NCBI RefSeq assembly: GCF_946481715.1 | Contig: NZ_CAMLOV010000037.1 | Span: forward strand, 1-38,389 | Reading direction: 5' to 3' | DNA from: an uncultured Mucilaginibacter sp. | Lineage (GTDB): Bacteria; Bacteroidota; Bacteroidia; Sphingobacteriales; Sphingobacteriaceae | DNA: 38,389 nucleotides | Shown: positions 1-6,572 of the stretch, one piece after another | Numbering within the stretch: the first letter of the stretch is position 1 | Layout of the letters: every line of letters starts with the position of its first letter | Notes under the pieces: generated by a model | What the model was told of the DNA's origin: nothing | Seen by the model: the letters and a program-made list of their open reading frames with translations, nothing else | Databases searched by the model: none | Made by a program: the position numbers and the translations under genes

Positions 1-1
1 C

Positions 2-391
2 AGGATAGGGCTGTATGATATGATCCTGATAAAGGATAACCACGTGGATTACGCTGGCGGCATAAGGCAGGCTATTGAGAGTGCTAACCGTTACCTGCAA
101 GAAACCGGCAAAAAGCTGGCCATTGAAATAGAGGTGCGGAACATTGAAGAGCTGGAGCAGGTATTGCAAACGGGCGGGGTAAATCGTATTTTGCTGGATA
201 ATTTTAGTTTCGACAGCTTGCGGCAGGCTGTAAGCATGATAGAAGGCAGGTACATTACCGAAGCATCGGGCGGTATAACTACCGAGAACATACGCAATTA
301 TGCCGATTGCGGTGTAGACTACGTATCGGTAGGTGCCCTTACCCACTCGGTAAAAAGTTTAGACCTGAGTTTAAAAGCTGTTAAATTATAA
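2..391 (+). CDS. nadC: Nicotinate-nucleotide pyrophosphorylase, C-terminal part
   Basis: This is the C-terminal 129 residues of quinolinate phosphoribosyltransferase. The enzyme joins quinolinate to PRPP with loss of CO2 to give nicotinate mononucleotide in NAD synthesis, in the cytoplasm. The frame is open from base 2, before the first ATG at 20, and reads GLYDMILIKDNH, the family's conserved loop, so the gene enters from outside the window. Further family motifs follow: EIEVRNIEE, RILLDNFS, EASGGITTENI and DYVSVGALTHS near the C terminus. The stop is complete. plsY starts 48 bp downstream with its own weak -7-like sequence, so co-transcription is possible but not required. Identification is from remembered family motifs. 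Confidence 0.95.
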   Translation, partial: RIGLYDMILIKDNHVDYAGGIRQAIESANRYLQETGKKLAIEIEVRNIEELEQVLQTGGVNRILLDNFSFDSLRQAVSMIEGRYITEASGGITTENIRNYADCGVDYVSVGALTHSVKSLDLSLKAVKL

Positions 392-439
392 ATGAATATA
401 TTGCGGTATATAACATCAATTTAATATTATTGCAGGCAG

Positions 440-1087
440 ATGCTATCAATCTACTCCATTTTAGCGCTTATTCTTGCTTATTGTTTCGGTTCCATACCTA
501 CGGCGGTATGGATTGGCCAAGCCTTTTACAACATTGATGTACGCGAGTATGGCAGCGGCAACGCCGGTGCTACAAATACTTTCAGGGTGTTGGGTAAAAA
601 GGCGGGCATACCAGTTATGCTGCTGGATATCCTTAAAGGGTGGACGGCCACTAACCTTGCCTATATCATAGGCGTTTCTACAACCGGCGCGTATCATTCC
701 GTTGCTTTTACCAACTATTCGCTTGCGCTTGGCGTAGCGGCGGTTATGGGGCATTTATTTCCAATATTTGCGGGCTTTAGGGGCGGCAAAGGGGTGGCCA
801 CACTTTTTGGAATGATATTGGCTATTAACCTACAGGCATCTTTACTTTGCGTGCTGGTTTTTTTAGTTGTGCTGCTAATAACGCAATATGTGTCCTTAGC
901 ATCCATTTCGGCAGGTTTTATATATCCCATCGGCGTAACGTTTATTTTCCCGGTGTCTATAAAATCAGTCGTTATTTATGGGATGTGCATATTTTTGCTG
1001 ATACTGGTAACGCATCAAAAAAACATAGAGCGCTTATTAAAAGGTAAAGAGTCGAAAGTTAACTTATTTAAGAAAAAAACCGCCTAG
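440..1087 (+). CDS. plsY: Glycerol-3-phosphate acyltransferase PlsY
   Basis: PlsY moves an acyl group from acyl-phosphate to glycerol 3-phosphate, the first step of phospholipid synthesis, in the inner membrane. The 215-residue protein has the family's usual length, about five hydrophobic segments, and the signature loops GSGNAGATN (residues about 34-42) and GFRGGKGVAT (about 112-121). The N terminus (ILALILAYCFGSIPTA) is typical and fits the ATG at 440. Upstream, TATTATTG matches the -7 box TAnnTTTG at seven of eight positions. The M48 protease lipoprotein starts six bases after the stop, so the two are probably one transcript ending at the terminator near 1966-2003. Confidence 0.95.
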   Translation: MLSIYSILALILAYCFGSIPTAVWIGQAFYNIDVREYGSGNAGATNTFRVLGKKAGIPVMLLDILKGWTATNLAYIIGVSTTGAYHSVAFTNYSLALGVAAVMGHLFPIFAGFRGGKGVATLFGMILAINLQASLLCVLVFLVVLLITQYVSLASISAGFIYPIGVTFIFPVSIKSVVIYGMCIFLLILVTHQKNIERLLKGKESKVNLFKKKTA

Positions 1088-1093
1088 ATTACC

Positions 1094-1900
1094 ATGAAGA
1101 CACTAAAACCCCTGCTACTTGCGGCAATTGTTGCAATTACTGTTTACGCCTGTTCTACTGTGCCGTTAACCGGCCGTTCGCAATTATCATTGGTTAGCGA
1201 TGACCAGATAAACCCGGCCGCCGCCGCCAGTTACAAAGAATTACTATCAGACCCAAAAACAACCGTTGTTACCAGCGGTACCGATGCCCAGCGCGTAAAG
1301 CGTATTGGCGGCCAATTGGCTGTTGCTATAGAGCAATACTTAAATGCCAATGGCTATGCTAACCAATACAGCTTTCAATGGGAGTTTAACCTGATAAAAA
1401 GCCCGGAAATAAATGCCTGGTGTATGCCGGGTGGCAAGGTTGCCGTTTATAGCGGCTTATTGCCGGTTGCCCAGTCAGATGCCGGCCTTGCCGTTGTTAT
1501 GGGCCACGAAATTGGGCATGCTATTGCACGCCACTCTGCCGAGCGTATGTCGCAGCAGTTGGCATTGCAGGCAGGCGGCACCGCCGTAGGCGCAGCAACA
1601 GGTAATAAATCTGCTGCAACGCAAGCTATCGTAGGCCAGTTGTATGGCGTTGGCGGGCAGTTAGCCATGTTGAAATACTCAAGGGCACAAGAATCAGAGG
1701 CCGACCGCTTAGGTTTAACCTTTATGGCCATGGCCGGTTACGACCCGCGCCAGGCGGTTGCCTTTTGGCAGCGCATGGCGGCACAAAACAAAGGTGGCAG
1801 CCCGCCCGAGTTTTTAAGCACCCACCCATCTGATGCTACCCGTATTGCCAACCTGCAGAATTTAATACCGGAGGCACTGAAATATTACAAGGGGAGATAA
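1094..1900 (+). CDS. M48-family metalloprotease lipoprotein
   Basis: A 268-residue zinc protease of the M48 family (LoiP/YcaL/BepA-like), probably anchored in the envelope and acting on damaged or misassembled envelope proteins. The N terminus has a hydrophobic stretch followed by a cysteine at about residue 20 (ITVYACS), consistent with a lipoprotein signal. The zinc motif HEIGHAIARHS lies near residue 138, and the downstream ESEADRLGL provides the third metal ligand. PEFLSTHPSDATRI near the C terminus is also typical of this group. No TPR repeats follow, so it is a short form rather than full BepA. It lies directly behind plsY. The substrate is unknown. Confidence 0.92.
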   Translation: MKTLKPLLLAAIVAITVYACSTVPLTGRSQLSLVSDDQINPAAAASYKELLSDPKTTVVTSGTDAQRVKRIGGQLAVAIEQYLNANGYANQYSFQWEFNLIKSPEINAWCMPGGKVAVYSGLLPVAQSDAGLAVVMGHEIGHAIARHSAERMSQQLALQAGGTAVGAATGNKSAATQAIVGQLYGVGGQLAMLKYSRAQESEADRLGLTFMAMAGYDPRQAVAFWQRMAAQNKGGSPPEFLSTHPSDATRIANLQNLIPEALKYYKGR

Positions 1901-1965
1901 ATAATACGAATTTCCGCCAATTTGATCGAATTGCACGAATTTGATTTGCGGTCGGATTTTGATAT

Positions 1966-2003
1966 AAAGAGCCACATGGAAGCTTTCCTTGTGGCTCTTT
2001 TTA
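1966..2003 (+). terminator. Rho-independent terminator after the plsY-M48 operon
   Basis: An 11-bp perfect stem, AAAGAGCCACA (1966-1976) with TGTGGCTCTTT (1990-2000), is followed by a short T run. The loop itself contains GGAA/TTCC pairing. It lies 65 bp after the protease stop. Confidence 0.85.
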
Positions 2004-2110
2004 TGTCATCGGCCCTGTTTTCTATTAACCAAAGAAAACCACAGAAAAACACCGAAAAACCGAAGATTTTTGCGGAAAATTGCAGGGTTTTTACTGCCAA
2101 AATTTAACAT

Positions 2111-2860
2111 ATGGCCACATCCAAATCCCGCTTCCTTACCGCTCAATGGAAAAACCTGGTAATGCTGAATTACGAGGTAGACCCGGAAATACTAAAACCC
2201 TACCTCCCCGCCGCCACCGAAATAGACCTATGGCAAGGCAAGGCATTGGTAAGCATGGTGGGCTTTTTGTTTAAAGAAACGCGCGTAATGGGCATTAAAT
2301 GGCCCTTCCACGCAAACTTCGAGGAGGTAAATCTGCGTTTTTACGTGCGCCATTTCGATGGAAACGAATGGAAACGCGGCGCTGTTTTCATAAGCGAGAT
2401 AGTACCGAAGAGTATGATAGTGCTGATTGCCAATAACTTGTATAAAGAGCATTACCGCGCACTACCTATGCGGCACTCCATCACCAAAGATGGTCCTGGG
2501 CACACCCAGTTTTTATACGAGTGGAAACTGAACGGCAGGTGGAACAAGTTGGGCGCAACGGTACGCAATGCCCTTGTTAAGATAGAACCGGGCAGCCCCG
2601 AGGAGTTTATTTTTGAACATTACTGGGGTTATAACAGGCTAACTGACTATAAAACAATGCAATACCAAGTGGAGCACATTGCATGGCAGGTAGCGGAGGT
2701 AAAGGATTATATATTCGATGGCGATATTGCCGAGCTATACGGCGAGGCATTTGTGCCTTACCTCTCGGTTAAACCATTCTCGGCTTTCTGGGCAAATGGC
2801 TCGGATATAGCGGTTAGGATAGGGGATAAGCTGGTGCTTGACGCAATACTTCCAGGATAG
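2111..2860 (+). CDS. DUF2071 (YqjF-like) family protein
   Basis: A 249-residue cytoplasmic protein resembling the DUF2071/YqjF family, whose biochemical role is not established. Supporting features are the N-terminal pattern of family members (a tryptophan, then LNYEVDPEILKPYLP), the central EEVNLRFYVRH segment and a C-terminal YLSVKPFSAFWANGS. No signal peptide or membrane segment is visible. It starts at ATG 2111 after a 210-bp intergenic region and has no clear SD sequence or promoter box. Its last 47 bases overlap the 3' end of pabB on the opposite strand, so the final residues of both proteins are encoded by the same duplex. Family assignment is from memory and moderately sure. Confidence 0.8.
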   Translation: MATSKSRFLTAQWKNLVMLNYEVDPEILKPYLPAATEIDLWQGKALVSMVGFLFKETRVMGIKWPFHANFEEVNLRFYVRHFDGNEWKRGAVFISEIVPKSMIVLIANNLYKEHYRALPMRHSITKDGPGHTQFLYEWKLNGRWNKLGATVRNALVKIEPGSPEEFIFEHYWGYNRLTDYKTMQYQVEHIAWQVAEVKDYIFDGDIAELYGEAFVPYLSVKPFSAFWANGSDIAVRIGDKLVLDAILPG

Positions 2861-4100
2861 CCTTAGCCTTTAACAGGCACTCCTCATATTCCTTCTCTGC
2901 ATCTGCATGGTAGGTGATGGCCCCACCTACATGGAACGACAAATATTTGTTTGTGGAGTTATATAACAGCGTGCGTATCACCACGTTAAAATCAAAATCG
3001 TCATCAGGTGCAAAGTAGCCAACAGCACCGGAATATACGCCGCGTTTGCTGCGTTCGTACTGCTCCATCAGTTGCATGGCGCTTATTTTTGGGGCCCCCG
3101 TCATGCTGCCCATGGGGAAGGTGTTTTTAACAGCCTCCACGGCGCTTACACCGTCCCTTATCTCACATACAACGGTTGATACCATTTGGTGTACCTGGGT
3201 AAAGCTCTGTATACCAAATAGTTCCTCAGTCTTTACTGTGCCGGGTTTGGCGGAGTGGGTGAGGTCGTTACGCACCAGGTCTACTATCATTACGTTTTCC
3301 TGCAGCTCTTTTGGAGTACTGCGAAGCTCTTGTTTAATGCTCTGGTCGATAGCTTTGTCCTCATCCCGCCTAGCGGTGCCTTTTATGGGTTGGGAGATAA
3401 GCTTGGTGCCGCGCTTTGCCAAAAAACGTTCTGGTGAAGCGCAGAGGATGTAATTTCCTTTCCATTTAAAAAAGGTAGCAAAGGGCGTAGGCGAGAGGCT
3501 GTTTAATTTGTTAAATATGGTAAGCGGCTCAATATCTGCACCTTCTGCATAAAACTCCTGGCAAAAATTGGTTACGTATATATCCCCGCGGATGATATGC
3601 GCCTTTATTTTCTCCACCGCTTCCATATATTCTGCCTTACTGAAACAGGGCTGAATGCTTACAGATGGGATGTTGTCTTGTGGGGAGGGTTTGAATCCTT
3701 CCAGCTTTTTGAAAATTCCGGCTTCGTCTTCAGCAATTATCTCCACCGTGTTTTTATTGATGGTGATAACAATTTCAGGGGCGAAGAAGTACAAGTCGGG
3801 AAAGTGGAGCCCGTCGGGGTTGTCCGAAGATAAATTCTCTACCTCGTTCTTCAAATCGTAACCAAAAAATCCAGTGATAAAACCGGGATTTTGCTTGCGG
3901 AAATCTCCGAGTTTTTTGAATTTATCACCGTTTTTTGGTTCAATTTCGTGCCTTTTTCCAATCGAAATCAGCGTATCAAATTTTCCGTACTGGTCAGCGT
4001 AATTATTACTGTCGAGGTAACAAACCGTATCGAAAAAAGCATCCGCCCAGGCAAGTGCTTTTTGTTTGAATAGCTCTACATCGGTTACCTCGAATATCAC
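2814..4100 (-). CDS. pabB: Aminodeoxychorismate synthase component I
   Basis: PabB converts chorismate plus ammonia (from a PabA-type amidotransferase) to 4-amino-4-deoxychorismate for p-aminobenzoate and folate. The 428-residue protein has the chorismate-binding core: PIKGT with Lys240, which marks PabB rather than anthranilate synthase (PIAGT), then IVDLVRNDL, GSMTGAPKISAM and a C-terminal YSGAVGYF/FNVVIRTLLY. The start is GTG at 4100; a perfect TAnnTTTG box ends four bases before it, suggesting a leaderless message and leaving no room for an upstream start. About a dozen residues beyond the conserved C terminus come from DNA shared with the DUF2071 gene. No pabA is in view; a likely pabC lies at 15449. 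Confidence 0.93.
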   Translation of the reverse strand: MIFEVTDVELFKQKALAWADAFFDTVCYLDSNNYADQYGKFDTLISIGKRHEIEPKNGDKFKKLGDFRKQNPGFITGFFGYDLKNEVENLSSDNPDGLHFPDLYFFAPEIVITINKNTVEIIAEDEAGIFKKLEGFKPSPQDNIPSVSIQPCFSKAEYMEAVEKIKAHIIRGDIYVTNFCQEFYAEGADIEPLTIFNKLNSLSPTPFATFFKWKGNYILCASPERFLAKRGTKLISQPIKGTARRDEDKAIDQSIKQELRSTPKELQENVMIVDLVRNDLTHSAKPGTVKTEELFGIQSFTQVHQMVSTVVCEIRDGVSAVEAVKNTFPMGSMTGAPKISAMQLMEQYERSKRGVYSGAVGYFAPDDDFDFNVVIRTLLYNSTNKYLSFHVGGAITYHADAEKEYEECLLKAKAILEVLRQAPAYPLS

Positions 4101-4104
4101 GCGG

Positions 4105-4112
4105 CAAAGATA
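4105..4112 (-). promoter_or_regulatory. -7 box TATCTTTG of pabB
   Basis: A perfect TAnnTTTG match on the minus strand lies four bases (CCGC) before the GTG start of pabB. No good -33 TTTG is visible. It sits downstream of the terminator of the preceding gene, so pabB likely has its own promoter. Confidence 0.65.
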
Positions 4113-4121
4113 AATAACAGG

Positions 4122-4152
4122 AAAAGAAAAAAGGCCCCGTTTATCGGAGCCT
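4122..4152 (-). terminator. Terminator after the small membrane protein gene
   Basis: On the minus strand, AGGCTCCG (4152-4145) pairs with CGGGGCCT (4139-4132), with one mismatch, and is followed by a T-rich run (4131-4122). It separates the 4163-4564 gene from pabB. Confidence 0.75.
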
Positions 4153-4162
4153 CTTAAAATTA

Positions 4163-4564
4163 TTAAGCATTTTTGGCATCTTCAATAGGGTCCTGCAATG
4201 GAACTGTTTCTTCTTTTTCTCTCATCCAACTGTCTAACCCAGTTTTTTGGTTATGGAGCTTTATGGCGAGGAAAATAGCAGGCAATATGCCAAGCGATAT
4301 ACTTATAACCAGGTACAGCACAAATAGGATAAGGATGCCGTAAACATAGTAGCCAAGGCTTTTTCTATCCTCTTCGTATAGTTCGTAAGCGGATAGTTTT
4401 GTGGCTAACCAGCTGGAGTATATTAGTAACGACCACGAAAGGACACTAATGTATGAGCGAAAGCCGGTTTCGATAAAAGCTATTAAAATTGCAAAAAGTA
4501 CGCCAAGTGAACAGCAAACCAGGGCAATGTAAGAAGCGGTTTTGAGAGTTGAAGGTTTAAACAT
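4163..4564 (-). CDS. Small multi-pass membrane protein, unrecognised
   Basis: A 133-residue protein I do not recognise. It has about four hydrophobic segments: near residues 9-30 (TASYIALVCCSLGVLF), 35-55, 72-90 and 90-105. A charged cytosolic-looking tail (SWMREKEETVPLQDPIEDA) follows. This layout is common among small uncharacterised Bacteroidota membrane proteins. It lies between purA and pabB on the same strand, with a long imperfect hairpin (4571-4626) just before its start and a terminator just after its stop, so it may be an independently controlled unit or the last gene of the purA transcript. No catalytic motif is visible. Confidence 0.75.
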   Translation of the reverse strand: MFKPSTLKTASYIALVCCSLGVLFAILIAFIETGFRSYISVLSWSLLIYSSWLATKLSAYELYEEDRKSLGYYVYGILILFVLYLVISISLGILPAIFLAIKLHNQKTGLDSWMREKEETVPLQDPIEDAKNA

Positions 4565-4570
4565 CAGTTA

Positions 4571-4626
4571 AGTTTTAGGGTTTTGATTTATAAATATAGA
4601 AAGATTTACAAATCAAAACCCCAAAC
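4571..4626 (-). repeat. Long imperfect inverted repeat in the leader of the 4163-4564 gene
   Basis: Arms 4571-4595 and 4604-4626 match over roughly 23 bp with a few mismatches; the shared core is GGGTTTTGATTT. It lies between the purA stop and the ATG at 4564. No T run follows on the minus strand, so it is not a standard terminator and could be a leader structure or RNA-processing site. Confidence 0.7.
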
Positions 4627-4635
4627 TAAATAATT

Positions 4636-5913
4636 TTAATGCAGCACCAAAGTCTGCTTCCTATCTGGTCCTACGGATAACCATTTTACCGGTACGCCCA
4701 ATTCAGCCTCCAGGTAGTCGATGTAGTTTTGCAGTTTCTCCGGTATCTCGTTCAGTTCGGTAATGCCGGTTAGGTCTTCGTTCCAGCCGTCTATTTCTTT
4801 CAAAACCGGGTGGGCATCAACGGAGCAGATGTCGTACGGCATGTAGTCTATCTGTTCGCCTAAGTAATTATAATGGGTACAGGCGTAGATCTTATCGAAA
4901 CCGCTTAATACGTCGGCCTTGGTCATTACCAGTTGGGTGACACCGTTCAGCATAATGGCGTATTTTAATGCAGGCAGGTCTATCCAGCCGGTACGGCGTG
5001 GGCGTCCTGTGGTTGCGCCAAATTCATGGCCAATGCGGCGTAGCTCTTCGCCGGTTTCGTCGTTCAACTCGGTAGGGAAGGGGCCGCCGCCTACGCGGGT
5101 GCAGTAGGCTTTAAATATACCTATCACATCGCCTATCTGGCTTGGGGCAATACCTAAACCGGTACAAGCACCAGCTGCGGTGGTGTTTGATGACGTTACA
5201 AAGGGGTACGAACCGAAGTCGATATCCAGCATAGCACCCTGTGCGCCTTCTGCGAGTACTTTTTTGCCATCTTTTATGTAACCGTTTACCAAATGCTCAC
5301 TATCTACCAGCGGGAACTGTTTTATGAAATCTATCGCCTCAAAAAACAAAGCTTCGCGCTCGCTAAAGTCGGCTACTTCGCCATACATGGCCTGCAACAT
5401 CGAAGTATGTTTATCAACCAGTTTCTGGTAGCGCTCTTTAAAATCGGGCAGGGTGATATCGCCAATACGTAAACCGTTACGGCCGGTTTTATCCATATAA
5501 GTTGGGCCGATACCTTTTAGGGTAGAACCAATTTTGCCGTCGCCCATTTTCTTTTCAGAAGCGGCATCAAGCAATTGGTGTGTAGGTAGTATCAGGTGCG
5601 CCTTTTTGGCAATCATCAAGTTCTTTTTGGCCAGCAGGTCGTGCCCGGCATCTTTCAGCTTATCAAGCTCTTTTTTCAGCGTGATAGGGTCGATAACTAC
5701 GCCATTGCCAATGAGGTTCATGGTGTTATCGAAAAATATACCCGAAGGGATGGTATTCAACACAAACTTTTTGCCTTCAAACTCTAAGGTGTGGCCGGCA
5801 TTCGGGCCACCCTGGAAACGGGCTATCAGGTCGTAACCTGCGCTCAGTACATCAACAATTTTACCTTTACCTTCGTCGCCCCACTGGAGGCCTAATAATA
5901 CGTCAACAGCCAT
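4636..5913 (-). CDS. purA: Adenylosuccinate synthetase
   Basis: PurA joins IMP and aspartate using GTP to make adenylosuccinate, the committed step to AMP. The 425-residue protein matches the usual family length and opens with the P-loop-like GLQWGDEGKGK. It continues with FQGGPNAGHT, GIGPTYMDK, EGAQGAMLDIDFGSYPFVTSSNT, TRVGGGPFPTEL and a C-terminal VKWLSVGPDR. ATG at 5913 is the natural start because MAVDVLLGLQWGDEGKGK is the standard N terminus. It lies 46 bp after the Fur-type regulator on the same strand and downstream of the Rsh gene. PurA is a known ppGpp-inhibited enzyme in other bacteria, so the neighbourhood is suggestive. Confidence 0.97.
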   Translation of the reverse strand: MAVDVLLGLQWGDEGKGKIVDVLSAGYDLIARFQGGPNAGHTLEFEGKKFVLNTIPSGIFFDNTMNLIGNGVVIDPITLKKELDKLKDAGHDLLAKKNLMIAKKAHLILPTHQLLDAASEKKMGDGKIGSTLKGIGPTYMDKTGRNGLRIGDITLPDFKERYQKLVDKHTSMLQAMYGEVADFSEREALFFEAIDFIKQFPLVDSEHLVNGYIKDGKKVLAEGAQGAMLDIDFGSYPFVTSSNTTAAGACTGLGIAPSQIGDVIGIFKAYCTRVGGGPFPTELNDETGEELRRIGHEFGATTGRPRRTGWIDLPALKYAIMLNGVTQLVMTKADVLSGFDKIYACTHYNYLGEQIDYMPYDICSVDAHPVLKEIDGWNEDLTGITELNEIPEKLQNYIDYLEAELGVPVKWLSVGPDRKQTLVLH

Positions 5914-5959
5914 TAATTAATATCTTTTCGTAATAAGTCTTAAATGATTTTGAATCGGG

Positions 5960-6430
5960 TTACTGTGCTTTTCTGTCGCAAAAGCCATCGCGCAGTTTAA
6001 TGCAGTTACCGTATAGGTTTAGCGAGTGGTGTTTAATATCGAATTTTAATATATCGCCCATCATGCTTTGGATCTGCTGTATGCGCGGGTCGCAAAACTC
6101 AACCACTTTGCCGCAATCGATGCAAATGATATGGTCGTGCTGCTTGTAGCCGTACGATTTTTCGAACTGTGCCATGTTTTTGCCAAACTGGTGCTTGGTA
6201 ACCAAATCGCAGGATACTAAAAGTTCTAAGGTATTGTATACCGTGGCGCGGCTTACCCGGTATTTCTTGTTCTTCATGTGGATGTATAAACTCTCCACGT
6301 CGAAATGGTCGCTGCGGGAGTAGATCTCCTCCAGTATGGCAAAGCGCTCCGGGGTTTTCCTGAGGCTTTTGTTTTCGAGGTAAGCCTCAAAAATCTTCTT
6401 TACCAACGCTATGGTTTCCTGTACAGGCAT
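5960..6430 (-). CDS. Fur-family metal-responsive transcriptional regulator
   Basis: A 156-residue DNA-binding repressor of the Fur/Zur/PerR family. The N-terminal winged helix holds [14 protein letters not shown] and [13 protein letters not shown] (residues about 26-72). The metal-binding half contains [15 protein letters not shown] with His98, His100, Cys103 and Cys106. The second cysteine pair, Cys143 and Cys151, is spaced more widely than the CxxC of PerR or the CxxxxC of E. coli Fur, so its structural zinc site may differ. I cannot tell iron, zinc or peroxide sensing from the sequence. A perfect TACCTTTG promoter box lies 18 bp upstream, so it can be expressed separately from rsh. purA follows after 46 bp. 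Confidence 0.9.
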   Translation of the reverse strand: MPVQETIALVKKIFEAYLENKSLRKTPERFAILEEIYSRSDHFDVESLYIHMKNKKYRVSRATVYNTLELLVSCDLVTKHQFGKNMAQFEKSYGYKQHDHIICIDCGKVVEFCDPRIQQIQSMMGDILKFDIKHHSLNLYGNCIKLRDGFCDRKAQ

Positions 6431-6448
6431 AATATTAAATTAACCCTC

Positions 6449-6456
6449 CAAAGGTA
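6449..6456 (-). promoter_or_regulatory. -7 box TACCTTTG of the Fur-family gene
   Basis: Perfect TAnnTTTG on the minus strand, 18 bp before the ATG at 6430. A TTG at 6482-6480 is slightly too far for a good -33 element. Confidence 0.6.
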
Positions 6457-6488
6457 TTAATATTTTATAAAAGAAGAGGCAAGAGTTG

Positions 6489-6568
6489 AGAATCAAGAAA
6501 CAAGAGAAAAATTATGCTTTATCTCTTGATCATTGCATCTTATGTCTTGCTTCTTGTCTCTTGATTCT
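6489..6568. repeat. CAAGA-phrase inverted repeat between rsh and the Fur gene
   Basis: A 17-bp arm AGAATCAAGAAACAAGA (6489-6505) pairs with 6552-6568 with one mismatch. The interior repeats the TCTTG phrase several times. It lies directly after the rsh stop and could end that transcript. Confidence 0.8.
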
Positions 6569-6572
6569 GAAA

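Noticed and set aside
1922..2107. 61-codon frame after the protease gene
   Set aside because: It spans a clear terminator and low-complexity sequence.
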